Source: Dryococelus australis (Eukaryota; Arthropoda; Insecta; Phasmatodea; Phasmatidae). Taken from it: DNA of 64,000 nt. Shown one piece after another: positions 24,775 to 35,465 of the stretch. The stretch covers positions 23,484,795-23,548,794 of the forward strand of contig CM057002.1 of assembly GCA_029891345.1 (NCBI GenBank), in the 5' to 3' direction. The notes under the pieces are model-generated. The model saw only the letters and a list, made by a program, of their open reading frames with translations. It was not told the origin of the DNA and made no database searches. The stretch's first letter is position 1. Each line of letters opens with the position of its first letter. Position numbers and translations under genes: made by a program.

Positions 24775-25198
24775 AAGGCTGTTCACGGTAAAATGAGCAC
24801 TTTTGAAAGCCCTGCTTATGATCTACTTGTATGAACCTTGTGCATTCTTCCGCCTTACGTAAAATTAACAATGTCATGCACGTCATTATATTATTCATAC
24901 GTCGGTAAAGTAAAACTGTGAAATTACTATAAAAGTAAATATTTTACAAATCGGCTCATTTTTACACTTCTATGCATAAAAAAAAGACAGAAAATCAAAG
25001 AAATAATTTAAGTTGTCTCAAATGGTTACCCTAACACTTTTTATTCGACGTTAATTTATGGAACTACTTTCCACCCATCGTTACCAACTTTACTCAGCGC
25101 ATGTCACTCAGTGCGCCCGTTAAAATATATAGAGGCAGGGACAGTGACTTTTTTTCTAGGTTGATTTCAGAAGTGCTCACTTTACCGTGAACAGCCTT
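24775..25198 (-). mobile_element. TA-target MITE, 425-bp subfamily, copy 2
   Basis: Inverted relative to 22152-22577. Ends AAGGCTGTTCACGGTAAA and TTTACCGTGAACAGCCTT are near-perfect mirror images, and both flanks are TA (24773-24774 and 25199-25200). This is the best-preserved pair of ends in the window. Confidence 0.95.
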
Positions 25199-25685
25199 TA
25201 TTTGGCATTGTCAACACATCTGTTTTCTCTTTGCTTGTATTCATGTAAATCATAAATGAAATATTACGATTTAAAAGAGAAAAAACAAATAATAGTTTCA
25301 TTCAACAAAAAAAAATATGACAGTTCTATGTGAATAGAAGTGCAAAACGCTAGTGATAAATTACGTATTTAGAAGATTACCAAGAACGTCATACATGGTG
25401 TGATTTTTCGAAAGTTCGATACGAAGTTACTGCGTCGATTCATGTCCCGAGCACCCTTAAAATACCCCTGCGCTGGAAGAGGGTTTGTGTGCGAAAGTCT
25501 GGTAGGTTTCTCGCGATGCGTGTGTGTGTGTGTGTGTGTGTGTGCGCACGCTGGAATAGACCTACCGACCACGTCCATCTGATAGCCAACAGAAAACAAA
25601 GCTAGGGAACACGGCAGGCACGCGGGGTTCGCATTAAGAAATGGGCCAAACTGTCAGTTCCGTGTAACCTGTCCCGTCGTTCCAG
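25199..25685. other. spacer with a TG array
   Basis: Holds the (TG)n tract at 25520-25546; nothing else was recognised. Confidence 0.5.
25520..25546. repeat. (TG)n microsatellite
   Basis: Uninterrupted TG dinucleotides, with GCG on both edges. Confidence 0.95.
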
Positions 25686-25693
25686 TTCCAAAC

Positions 25694-26079
25694 CATTGAC
25701 TAAAGATGAGGTGGACCGATCTCGCTGGCTGCGCACAACCAATCTCCGTGTCCCAATATTGAACTTCTTCCCTGCCTACTCGTCTAGCGAAAACGGCATG
25801 GTTTTGTATTTTAGGTTAGAAAACTGATTTGTAAACAAGTGCTTTTGAGATGTTTCAATACTTGCTCTAATCAATTTGCAATGGTCTTTGATTGCATTCA
25901 AATTGATAAAAGTATTTAATTAATACAATAGTGCTTGTCATTTAAAAATTAATATGTAAAAAAAACACGTTAATCACTGTTGACCACGCGACTTTGACAG
26001 TTGTGAAGGATTGGGGTAGGTCAATGTTGTGTACATGCGCAGAAAAAGAGTAAGCGGTCTACCTCATCTGTAGTCTATG
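25694..26079 (-). mobile_element. hAT-like MITE, inverted copy
   Basis: Ends CATTGACTAAAGATGAGG and CTACCTCATCTGTAGTCTATG-like (terminal TAGTCTATG) form a terminal inverted repeat of about 25 bp. The 8-bp flanks TTCCAAAC (25686-25693) and TTCCCGAC (26080-26087) agree at six positions, consistent with an old 8-bp target duplication. Full-length relative of 40185-40568 and 51008-51391; no coding capacity. Confidence 0.9.
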
Positions 26080-26130
26080 TTCCCGACGTTCCGGAATATA
26101 ACGATTACGTTGTTCAGTGTTCCAAGGCTC

Positions 26131-26313
26131 GGCGTTCCAAGAAATAACGTTTGCGCATGCGCACTGTCGCAAACCAAGACGTTCTAGAAAGGAACTTTCA
26201 CGCATGCGCACACTCACAGTTACCAGCCAAAACGCAAGCGAAACTTGTGCGGCTGCGACCAATCAGAACAGAGCAATTTGAGTTGTCGGGAGAAAACTGA
26301 TATTTACAGTAAG
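26131..26313 (+). promoter_or_regulatory. promoter-like island with NRF1-type palindromes, CCAAT box and strong donor
   Basis: TGCGCATGCGCA at 26152-26163 is a perfect 12-bp palindrome matching the NRF1 (insect Ewg) consensus. ACGCATGCGCA follows at 26200-26210 and again at 26477-26487. A CCAAT box lies at 26259-26263, and CAGTAAG|GTAAGTA gives an excellent splice donor with the intron beginning at 26314. No ATG lies between the CCAAT box and the donor, so this would be a 5' untranslated first exon. NRF1 sites often mark bidirectional promoters, so the minus strand is possible too. No downstream coding exon was recognised. Each palindrome sits in a repeated block containing CGTTCCAAGAAATAAC, so the island could instead be a small repeat. 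Confidence 0.45.
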
Positions 26314-26568
26314 GTAAGTATGCACATGTTTACGATTATATTTGTTCACAAAATAAGCTGCTCTGAAACAAAATGTCGGCTTTGAAATATTGATTTATTT
26401 AAAATATAGTATTCATACACGAGGTTAGGTTAGGAACAAAAGTAAACACAGCCAGACGTTCCAAGAAATAACTTTTACGCATGCGCAGTAGTCAAGCATT
26501 GAGGCAATATAAGACGTTCCAAAAATAGCGGTATAAACAATGGAACGTGTTACTTGTGTAACGTGTTA

Positions 26569-26804
26569 TAGGCCGTTCACGGTAAAGTGAGCACTTTTTG
26601 AAGTTGTTTCATCAGACATAATAACAAATAAATACATTTAATTGTGGCCTCGGACTTTTGGTCTTGGATGTGGTGAATACATACACTATGTTTATAACTC
26701 ACATGGCAGGGTTTACATTAACAAGTGGCGGAAGGATATGAATTGGTCGAAGGAAAAAAAGTAACTAGGGCTTCAAAAGTGCTCACTTTACCGTGAACGG
26801 CCTA
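26569..26804 (+). mobile_element. TA-target MITE, 240-bp subfamily, copy 2
   Basis: Ends TAGGCCGTTCACGGTAAAGT and CTTTACCGTGAACGGCCTA are near-perfect mirror images and both flanks are TA. The inner part shares CATGGCAG-GTTTAC and GCGGAAGGATA with the 1.8-kb elements at 27202 and 52436. Confidence 0.95.
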
Positions 26805-26974
26805 TACCAAATTGTAACAGTTTTTAATAACAGTTTCGTTGAATAACACCCATCTCTAATTTGCGCTGATCAGCCCCCAGAGTTCGTTTCCGTGTGCAAA
26901 GGGCTCGCGAATTGTGGGTGAGTGAAAAAAAAAAAGGGAGGGGGGAGGGGGTTTAGAGATGAAGGTAGGGAGGT

Positions 26975-27192
26975 AGTTGGGCTTAACGTCTCGTCGACAG
27001 CGAGGTCATTAGAGACGTTGCAAGTTTCGCAGGGAAGAGGGATTAGGTAAGGGATGGGAAGGAATCGGCCATGGCCTTTGATAGTGACATCCCAGCATTC
27101 GCCTGGAGTAACTTCGGAAAATCATGGAAAACCGAAATCAAGATGGCCGGACAGGGGATCGAACACGGGTCCTCCCGAATGCGAGTCCAGTG
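26975..27192 (-). mobile_element. SINE family B (polyneopteran-type), copy 2
   Basis: On the minus strand it contains a clear B box (GTGTTCGATCCCCTG) within GGGAGGACCCG-like head sequence, then GATTTCGGTTTTCCATG, CTCCAGGCGAATGCTGGG and GGCCATGGCCGATTCC, and ends GACCTCGCTGTCGACGAG. Better preserved than the copy at 16725-16950. It abuts the left end of the 1.9-kb transposon. Confidence 0.9.
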
Positions 27193-27201
27193 AGTTATCT
27201 A

Positions 27202-29076
27202 TAGTCCATTCCCCCTTGGAAGCAACTTTCTCGGAGCCCTGCTAAATATCTACTTGCAGGCCCGTTTCGTATCCTTCCGCCAAATGTAAACAAACATTGC
27301 CATGTAGCATCTATCAAAATCAATGTTTACGTTCCATTGTTTGTGTAAATATGTTCGTATACTTTCACTACACCTTACAATAAACATTGAGATGTGACTT
27401 CTACTTTAATATCTGTCAAATGTGTTGTTCACTATTTACAGTTTTTGAAAGAATTCTGCCATATTCCAAAAACCATTCCGTACGAATATTCACAGTTTAG
27501 GCCTCTAACATTATTTAGGTCGGTTTTATGACGTTTAAAAATGCCTTTATTGACGACAGTTCTTGCGGTTATTTTACATTAACATATTTGTTTTCCACAA
27601 CATAGTTCAATACATTAATGGCCGTTAATATTTTGCCGCGACTGTGTTTAACACTGTTACAACTGCGAGGTAAAGGTCTGTACTAACTGTAATTATCCGT
27701 TTGTTATTGATATGTGTTGGGTCATTTCTTTAAAAGGACGACCTCAGTTGGAATAAATATTAAAACTAAGGAACAACCAGTCAAACGTAAAAGGCACATT
27801 GAATTCAAGCACGCAACTCGTGTTTCTCATTTTTGTCATACACACTTTAAAATATAGCGGTGAAAATGTGTACAAATAAGCCTACGATAACTTTTATTCC
27901 GCTCATATTTTCATGTATTGCTGCTTACTGTTTATTAGGTTTATTGAAATTTATCGGGCTGAACTTAGTATTTTTCTTCTGGGATTGTGGCAAATTACGT
28001 CACACGACTGTGTTTAAAACCCCTTAGGGCAAAGCTACAACGTTGTGATACATAAACAGACGTGGATGTAAATAATTAACTTCGTCATAAAAACAGTTCA
28101 TTTAAAACGTATAAATAGTGCTAACCAAATATTTGAAATCACGCACACACAGGGCCAGCGTATCGACCACGATGCACAAAGGCACGCCATTTCACAGACG
28201 CGATAATTAACGAAACACACGTCACAGTATATTTATTACTGTCGTGGAAAACCAGATTTATCACAACATCGTAACTTGCCTAGGTAGGTTAAAAAAACAC
28301 AGCGTCTACAAACGTGATGTGGTAATTTGAAGTATTTTTCGGAGTAAGAATAATTTACGTTTCGTTTGGCAAAAAGCAACATGCCATGTCATGACTTGCC
28401 ACGTCTGCCAACTTCACTTAGTTTCTGCCCCGCCATCATATCTAAATATATTAAAATACGTATTCAAACATTAAAATCTCTTTTCAGTTGTAAATTACAA
28501 ATTCGAAAATTATTATTTTGCTGTAATAACTATGAAATATGCTACAATTGAAAAGATGTATGATTTCCTGAGACGAAGAAAGAGAGAGACAGCGACAAGC
28601 CTCGCCCGGCAGACAGTTTTTCAGATATTTTCGCGCTCGATAAAACAACATCGTACCATTACGGCCTACTCGCGATATTTTCCGCTGTTATTTTAAGCTG
28701 TAAAAATGATATATGTTGCCATCGGGGATTCCTAAATATTTAAATAATTCAATAGGCACTGGTTAATTTACAAATAGTATTCTAAAAAACTAGGTTAAAA
28801 CAATATTTTTACTGTGAACTATTTCTCACCGGTCGTTGCCAACAAGTCGCTGCACTCGCTGTTGTGAATTCATATTTTAAAAGAAATAAATATTACAAGT
28901 TATAGAAGATATTAAGGTAAAGTTTCATTTATTCAATAATACAGTACTCTAAAGTCAACCACAGTGTTATACATTTGTGGAATAGAGGTTACTGAAAAAA
29001 TAAGTTGACATGTTATGCCTAGAGTGTTTTTTCAAAGGTTGATTTTCATAAGTCGCTTCCAATCGGGAATGGACTA
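27202..29076 (+). mobile_element. 1.9-kb TA-target DNA transposon family C, copy 1
   Basis: Ends TAGTCCATTCCCCCTTGGAA and the mirror TTCCAATCGGGAATGGACTA form a terminal inverted repeat of about 25-30 bp, with TA on both sides. A second copy lies inverted at 52436-54225. The two align at both ends and inside, for example AAGAATT-TGCCATA-T and GTTTAGGCCT here against AAGAATTATGTCATACT and TGTAGGCCTA there. Subterminal modules (CATGTAG/CATGGCAG, GTATCCTTCCG) are shared with the 240-bp MITEs. No transposase frame is visible; the frame at 28366-28551 is unrecognised. Confidence 0.8.
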
Positions 29077-29133
29077 TATGCGCCACACCTCGCTCGGTAG
29101 AGACATCAAGACTGGAGGGAGGGTAGCATGTGC

Positions 29134-29157
29134 GAGAGAGAGAGAGAGAGAGAGAGA
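29134..29157. repeat. (GA)n microsatellite
   Basis: GA repeats followed by a short GACA and AC stretch. Confidence 0.95.
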
Positions 29158-29214
29158 CAGAGACAGATACACACACACGCCGCAGGTAGGTCCTGTTTGA
29201 TCAAGACGAGCGGG

Positions 29215-29525
29215 TGTTCGCGGCGCTCACCTCCGTAATTTAATCAACCGCGCACAAAACACGGCAATTAACCAGGCCAGCGAACCGAGAACCCGAGTGG
29301 GAGGTTAAGGGCCCCGCCCATCTCTACCTGTTTTCTGCGTTCGTGACAGAGAAGCGCGCGAGGGATAAGGACGACACTGCCACGCGCATCAAGTGCACCA
29401 TCGCCGCTACGCTCAGTGCTCTGCGTCGGCGTGCAGCAATCTCGTGCGGCGTGTACGAATCGAACTTTAGAAGAGGTTATGACGCCCTTATCTCAAGGGC
29501 GTGACAAAGGGGGATATAAAACCAG
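29215..29525 (+). promoter_or_regulatory. CpG-dense island with TATA-like box
   Basis: 29215-29460 is rich in CpG compared with its flanks, and is followed by GGATATAAAACC with TATAAAA at 29514-29520. A small stem-loop, ACGCCCTT / AAGGGCGT with a five-base loop, lies at 29482-29502 just upstream. The spacing fits a core promoter firing to the right, but no coding exon with a recognisable product follows. Also possible is an old LTR or a conserved regulatory block. Confidence 0.3.
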
Positions 29526-30599
29526 CCCAAAATTCATCCATAATGAACCCTACAAGTGAAAAAGCTCTGAAAGCAGGCAAAATCATACATACAACTAACC
29601 AACAAAACATAAAACATGACTTGTTTTATTTTCTTTTAGTATCAACAAAATGTTCCAGTACAAATATATATTTGATATTTTGTGCAAAAAAATATTATGC
29701 ATGTTTCTTTCCAAGATAAATATCCCTTTTAAATGGCGCCAAGCAAAACAATTAAGGCGTATTCTCAATATAGAACAAACTTCAACAATATTCTAGATTT
29801 GGCTCTTAAAATATGGTGACAAAACAATCTCTGGTAAAGTTTACATTTATTTCTCATAACTCAGCTTTCTGTTTCATTTAAAATATTGAACACTGCCATC
29901 TAAAATGGCGACTACCTTTAATTATAACAGAAACACCACATTCTGAAAATAACTCATTAAAATTTGGTTTCACCAGACTGAAATTCATTCCGCTTAAAAT
30001 TGCAACAATTTCTGCGGACGTTTGGTAAAAACTACTTTGCATGTAGTCCACATGACTAGGTTTTATTTATATTCCAAGTACAATTAGTTTGTTTACTCTT
30101 AACTGGGCAAAACCCCATTTGCATTTATCCCACATGACTAGATATCACCTCAAAAGGCATTTGTTTGGATTTACAAAATTATGATTATCATGTCGAACAT
30201 GACACCAACACTTCTCTTTTAAACTCGGGAAGTTTAGTACAAATAGAAATTCTATGACATAAAATGTCATCTGCATGGCTAAACTCATGATAAATGATTT
30301 TTATCATTTTTCTCATGTGGGTATATTCAAAAGTTAGCAAGACTTTAACTTTAATTTCATGTGAAAAATCTGTTGAATTTAAGGTAGAATTTTAAGGCAA
30401 GAAAACTAAAAATATTATTTAAAAATTAATTGCCAACTCAGTTTGAAAATTGGACAAGTTCATGAATCTTATGCGCTTATGGCGCCTACCAGAATATGTC
30501 ACTGGACATTCCCGTCTCAGGGGCTCCTGAATGACCCAGCTTATATATAAAAAAATTCTTTGTTGTCCCTATCGGGGTGACTACAATTGAGCAGCCAAT
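29526..30599. other. A+T-rich spacer with one decayed open frame
   Basis: On the minus strand between about 30150 and 29890 one frame stays open for about 85 codons with a single stop, despite the A+T-rich composition. I do not recognise the product. The rest shows nothing. Confidence 0.35.
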
Positions 30600-30899
30600 C
30601 CCTGAACGATGAATATTCTGTATTCTTCTACGACGTTTCGAAATTCTCCATTGCAACTCTTTTTCGCCGGAGGTGACGTCACCGGCGAGCCGCCACGTGG
30701 CACAGCGCGATGCCTCGACTCGCTGTCCGCTGGTGGCGCCCCTAGCGGCGAGGCATGGCTTCAGGCAGTCATACGTTCTAGTGATGACGGAGCTCGCCAC
30801 CTAAGCGGATGTACGTGCTACGACCTCCGCACCGGTCGCCATTTTCTTGCCCACGCAAGAAAACCATGTCGCAGAATCATCAGGGGAAGTGAAATTAAG
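30600..30899 (+). promoter_or_regulatory. CpG-rich promoter-like island with CRE, E-box and strong splice donor
   Basis: GGTGACGTCACC at 30672-30683 is a perfect palindrome containing a full CRE, and CCACGTGG at 30693-30700 is a palindromic E-box. The block to 30860 is CpG-rich, and GGTCGCCATTTT near 30835 resembles a reversed YY1 initiator. A perfect donor AAG|GTAAGT places an intron start at 30900. The only ATG after the YY1-like site opens an eight-codon frame, so a 5' untranslated exon is the best reading. No downstream coding exon was identified. Confidence 0.4.
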
Positions 30900-31060
30900 G
30901 TAAGTCTTCTTATTGTTATATGTAATTCACCGTCATTTTGCAGTATTAAGCGGTGGAAATTTCCACGGTGTCAAGGTAGCGGCTGCTAGATACTGCGTAA
31001 CAGTGAAGAGCCGGACGAACCACCACGTAAGACGCGGTCAACAGCGGCAGTAGAATTTAA

Positions 31061-31145
31061 GGGGGGGGGGGGGGGGGGGGTTAGAGGGGGAGCGGGTGTC
31101 ACGGTAAATTTTCAGACACCATCTCAAATCCCCCCCCCCCCCCCC
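31061..31145. repeat. G-run/C-run hairpin
   Basis: A run of about 19-20 G (31061-31080) and a run of about 17 C (31130-31145) flank about 50 bases that contain GGTGTC and GACACC, so the two strands of a long stem with a nested stem can be drawn. Homopolymer lengths may be inexact. Confidence 0.85.
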
Positions 31146-31934
31146 GTAAGCAGCATCCAGGGGAAGAACCAGAAAGCAGCCAAGATTTCCACCAAGATGG
31201 CCAGGCTTGTCACAGGCCCCGACCTCTTCTCCAGGAAGACATCATCAGAAGATCTTCAATTCAGCATCTCCATCATCCAGCTCCACCCCTGGAACAAACC
31301 GAGAAAGATACGTCAGTATCAAGACAACTACACCAGGTTGTACCAAAGGCAGCTTCACTATCTTATACTTCTCGAAAAATATTAATAACAGTCCCTGAGA
31401 TCAACCCTACATTTCCTAAACTCTACATGATATTGTCCCATTTTCTTTACAACCCAAAAGTATAAAAATATATGGTACCTTTACTATTACATAAAATACA
31501 CACCTCCATATCTGTATATATGTATATAAATAAATAAATAAATATATATACATCTTAATATCTATATGGACATGAAACACACTAAGGCCAAAGTGAGCAT
31601 GAACACATCTTACACCAATATGGATGTGATAAACCTCACGAAATGAGCATGAGTACATATTAATAATACATGAACATGAACACATTTATAAAATGAGCAT
31701 GAAAGAGAAGCGAAAGGCAGTCCCAGAATCTTCCAATGAAGACAAGTGTTTATAAACAAGTGATGATAACCCTTAAAAACAAATGAAAACACAGTATGAA
31801 TACAATACACTGCTCATTATTAACAACACCTCTTAAATCCTAACTCTAACAGAAAAATTCTCACTCCAGTGGTTATCAGTGAAACTACCCCCTACTGAGA
31901 GGTACTTAACGTTAACTGGATTACATAATCTTTA
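31146..31934. other. spacer left of the retrotransposon remnant
   Basis: 31180-31400 is less A+T-rich and open in two plus frames for about 60 codons, unrecognised. 31560-31700 repeats the words ATGAGCATGA and GAACACAT. This may be the 3' part of the minus-strand retrotransposon (untranslated region or LTR), but no LTR end was found. Confidence 0.35.
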
Positions 31935-33330
31935 TTATAGCTCCCCCAACGATTCAAATCCTCCAATAATACCTCACAGATGATATAAAGTATATTATCT
32001 GAAAAGGGCCTGAAAACTTTGCGCAAGCTTAGAGCTGACCTGGGCAGCTCTATTACTTAAATAATGGGTCTCCGAGTAAACCTTATCTCCCGGGCGTAAT
32101 TGAATTGACCCACAACTTTATGTGGTCCTAGAGGGAGGGTAATTTAGAACGGCATTTTCTAAGATTTCGAGTGGTCTCCTTACAGACCTCCTCAAGTCCT
32201 CACGATCAACAGTCTCCCGACAGAACTCATGGAGTCCCCATGCATGTATCAGTGGATGAAACAGGCTTGGTCCGAAAAACATTTTGGCAGGTACTTTCTT
32301 GGTGGCGTTACTAACATTACTAAAAGCAAGGGACAATTGATACAAAGTAATATCCCATTCTGTATGGGATCCTGTTTGAAACGCCCTTAGAATTGCCTCG
32401 AGGTTACGATTTTAACTTTCAATCACATTTGCCTTCGGATAGTAAGGAGTCGTCCGTATAAATTTTATTCCCCACGAGAAAGCAAGATTTTTCATTTAGG
32501 CTGAGACGAAATAGGTGATGTTGTCCGTCACCACATGAATTGAGGATAAAAAGTTGGGGAAAAGTCTCTGACTAAGGATCTTACATATCTCGACGGATTT
32601 CCGTGGCCCATAGGGAAAAGAAAAAGACAAATTTGCTGAAACTATCCATCGCCACTAGAATGGAGGTAAAATCAGATTTTGTGCGAGGCAAAGGACCAAA
32701 AATATCTAGATACAAATATTACCAAGGGAACTTAGCTACTGCAGCACTATAAGGACTTAAAAATTTCGCATATTTTCGGTTTTGCTTTTTGGCTTTCCTC
32801 ACATTCCTTAACTAGATTTTCTACTTCCTTCACAAGACCTGGCCAAGTCGGATACGTGAAACTGTTTTATGTTGGCCCAAATACCCACCAAAGTAGGAGT
32901 TGTGATAATATTGAAATATCGACCCACGCAAGGCCTTAGGGGAAAAAAAAAAAAAAAAAAAAAAAAAAAACTAAATTTCTGGGTTTTGGATCCAAATACC
33001 CCACTAGGACTTTACAAACTTTATAATGGCCACCTTTACCAGTATAAACATCAGACTTGATGTTTATACACTCAGGGTCCTCTCCCTGATGATGCTGGAT
33101 TTCAGGTATGCCTGGGGGAAATCTTGGAGAACTTGATTTTGCTACACAGCAATTTTTACAGGAAAACTATTAACATTACTATCAGAAACCACAACTAAAT
33201 TAGTTTTAATCTCTACATTTATAGTTTTAGGAGCAAAAACCTCAGCCTGTACTAAGGCTAAATTCAATAAAAACAATATTTTATTCGCCACTTCAATTCA
33301 ATCAGTAAAATACAATCAGTGGTGTTCCAC
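31935..33330 (-). pseudogene. pol: Ty3/gypsy-type LTR retrotransposon, decayed integrase end of pol
   Basis: The minus strand carries the order expected at the end of a Ty3/gypsy polyprotein. First comes a linker with EDPEC (near 33070), then an integrase zinc region (YPTWPGL with a retained Cys, the partner Cys replaced by Ser). The catalytic core follows with LDIFGPLP (first Asp), VVTDN (second Asp), TTPYYP and the Glu 34 positions after the second Asp. A C-terminal part carries PGDKV, THYLS and SSKLA. There are at least two in-frame stops in the core, one frameshift before the second Asp and an A-run insertion at 32943-32970. It cannot make a working enzyme. Gag, protease, reverse transcriptase and paired LTRs were not found. 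Confidence 0.85.
32943..32970. repeat. A-run of about 28
   Basis: Uninterrupted A tract splitting the gypsy remnant; it is not part of the original reading frame. Confidence 0.95.
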
Positions 33331-33436
33331 TGATTCCAACTTTTCTGAAGCCCTACTAAAGTTCTACTAATGAGCTGTTCCTCAGCCTCACACAAACAAA
33401 GCTTAACCAAGTCTAGTAAATTACACTAAAGAGACA

Positions 33437-33561
33437 ACGTAGAGTGTGGAACAGCGGCGGAACGAAAGGGCGGGGGGAAACGGGAGATCCACGAGGAAAC
33501 CCGCCGACCAGCGGCATAGGTGGGAGGCTAGTAGTCTGACCGCTACACCACCGCGACCCCC
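33437..33561 (-). mobile_element. SINE family A, internally deleted
   Basis: On the minus strand: the head with A box (GGTGGTGTAGCGGTCAG), then directly GATGCCGCTGGTCGGC-type body, GTGGATCTCCCG and CGCCGCTGTT. The B box and the segment up to CGGACGA are missing, so the internal promoter is broken. Confidence 0.85.
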
Positions 33562-34377
33562 AACTTTTCAAAGAATTCTTTGTAAAAATACAGAACGAAT
33601 TCACAGCGTATGTACATGTAACGCGTACCCACGCCGTAATAACTTTATGTATTTTAGAAAGAATTTTTTTTGGAAACTACTCGCAACGATAACTTTTGTA
33701 GCACACCACGGATGAATAAGAGAAAAATTTAAGAAACTGTAATGTGAAAAACTGTAATGCAAAAATACTGTTGAATTTTAACTGGCAAGTACTAATATAC
33801 TTCGAGTTTATTCCGAACATGGAACCACATAAACAATTTTTGCATGTTCCATAAAACAATGTGTTATAAAAATACAATGCTTCAGCTGCAGAATAACAAG
33901 AAACTCTTTTGACAGCTCATTTGCAAAGCTTTATTCGTAATAAGTACAAGCTTTGTTTACTGCGTACTGACCTAAGGACTGGGGAAAAGTTCAATATAGG
34001 TTCCGACAGTAGTTTCCGTGACCTGAAATTCAGTGGCAGGAAATGTCGTTCTGGTCATTCCGGAGGTGCGGAATGGGCATGGAAGGTGCGAAATAGCCCC
34101 GCGCCAATCTCTCTGGTCAGGAAGTATACAGCCGCCACGAAACTGCATAGCCGTAAAAAAATAACATGGTTCCTCCGTGGCACGAGGGACGACGCAAGCT
34201 TTACGACTGGAGTTGCAGGCCAGCAGTTTCGTGCGAGGTCAACCGAGGTGGAGGTTTTACATCAGGGCGCCAACACGAACAGGAAACGAACGCAAATAAA
34301 CTCCAGCCAACAGTGTTGCCGAAGGGAAAAATTACACCCCTTCACATTTCCATTCGAATCCCTTCACAATTTCATTA
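33562..34377. other. unique spacer
   Basis: 33980-34370 is moderately GC-rich and open for about 160 codons on the plus strand, but the product resembles nothing known. No splice context or start supports a gene. Confidence 0.4.
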
Positions 34378-35465
34378 TACCAGGTGTTTCAGGTTGAAGC
34401 TTACATACTGTTGGGCCGGCGTGAAGGCGCTTATAATTTACATCGTCACCTGAACACGCCCGCTCACATTCAGTAGAATCCAGGACAGCAATTGCCAAAT
34501 TATTGTAAGCGAGAACCCCCCACTACTAACAAGAAACCAGTGCAGATTGCGCCACTGCGACGGCAATATCTAGCTATGCGGAATGGCGGCCATTGTCTTC
34601 CTCCTCGTGACGCTAGCCATGAAGGACCACTATAGAGACCAGCTGTGCCGTGGCCGTATCGCCATTTCCAACAGCCTCGGAACTTTACGCAAGGTGGGAC
34701 AAACCCAATAGTGTAACACGAGTCCAATCGAGCAATAGTTGACAGTAGTCATTATCTCATATCGCTCCCCCGGTACATTTAAAGTGCGATTATGTAATTG
34801 TAATGTTCAGTAATTCAATAATAACCAGACTCTAAACCTAGACAGCTTTACAGTTAATCAACCCTTTTCAACCACTAGCTACAGCCTCTAACATTAATCA
34901 TAACCATAAAGCCCCTAGTTCATTTCACGTATAAATATGACCAAAGGGCAATACGTTAATAGACGATAATACGGACCGTTCTGTAGGGAATACATCAATA
35001 AACATATGCTCTATTCGCAATGGCGTCCTAGACACAGCTGTGTGACACTCACGTGCTGTTGCATGGCCATCACGCTCACCCTACCTTACTCCGCTAGATT
35101 ACTGATTTTGTGGGGTTGGTTTAAGTCTACAGGCGAAAGGTGTAAACAAGGGAGGAATTTCTTGCTAGCGCCTTGAATGCTTGTGCGCACGTTAAAGGAG
35201 AATGTGGACGCCAGCTCCGATTAGCAACACAGCATCTGCCTATACGAGCTGCAACGTTCATTGAAGTTGGAGGTAGCATATTTTAACATGTGCTGTAGAG
35301 GTAAATTACACAATAAAACCCAACACATAACGATTTGTTCATTTACTATCACCCGTACCGCTGCCGATCCTTACAGTTTCGCACTGCTGTATCTTGGACA
35401 CCTTTAAGAATGGGCCATACTATCACCTTTAACCGTATGCCGCTTTCCCCCTGAAACACCTGGTA
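34378..35465. mobile_element. 1.1-kb TA-target element with 16-bp perfect TIR
   Basis: TACCAGGTGTTTCAGG at 34378 is mirrored exactly by CCTGAAACACCTGGTA ending at 35465, and both flanks are TA (34376-34377 and 35466-35467). Similarity continues weakly inward (TTGAAGC against GGGAAAG). The TA target and short ends suggest a Tc1/mariner-type non-autonomous element. The inside has no recognisable transposase and includes a GC-rich patch with ATGGCGGCCAT near 34581. Confidence 0.75.

Noticed and set aside
33909..34397. 162-codon frame, the longest in the window
   Set aside because: No recognisable domain, start context or splice context. A second plus frame is open over the same region, suggesting GC-richer noncoding DNA.
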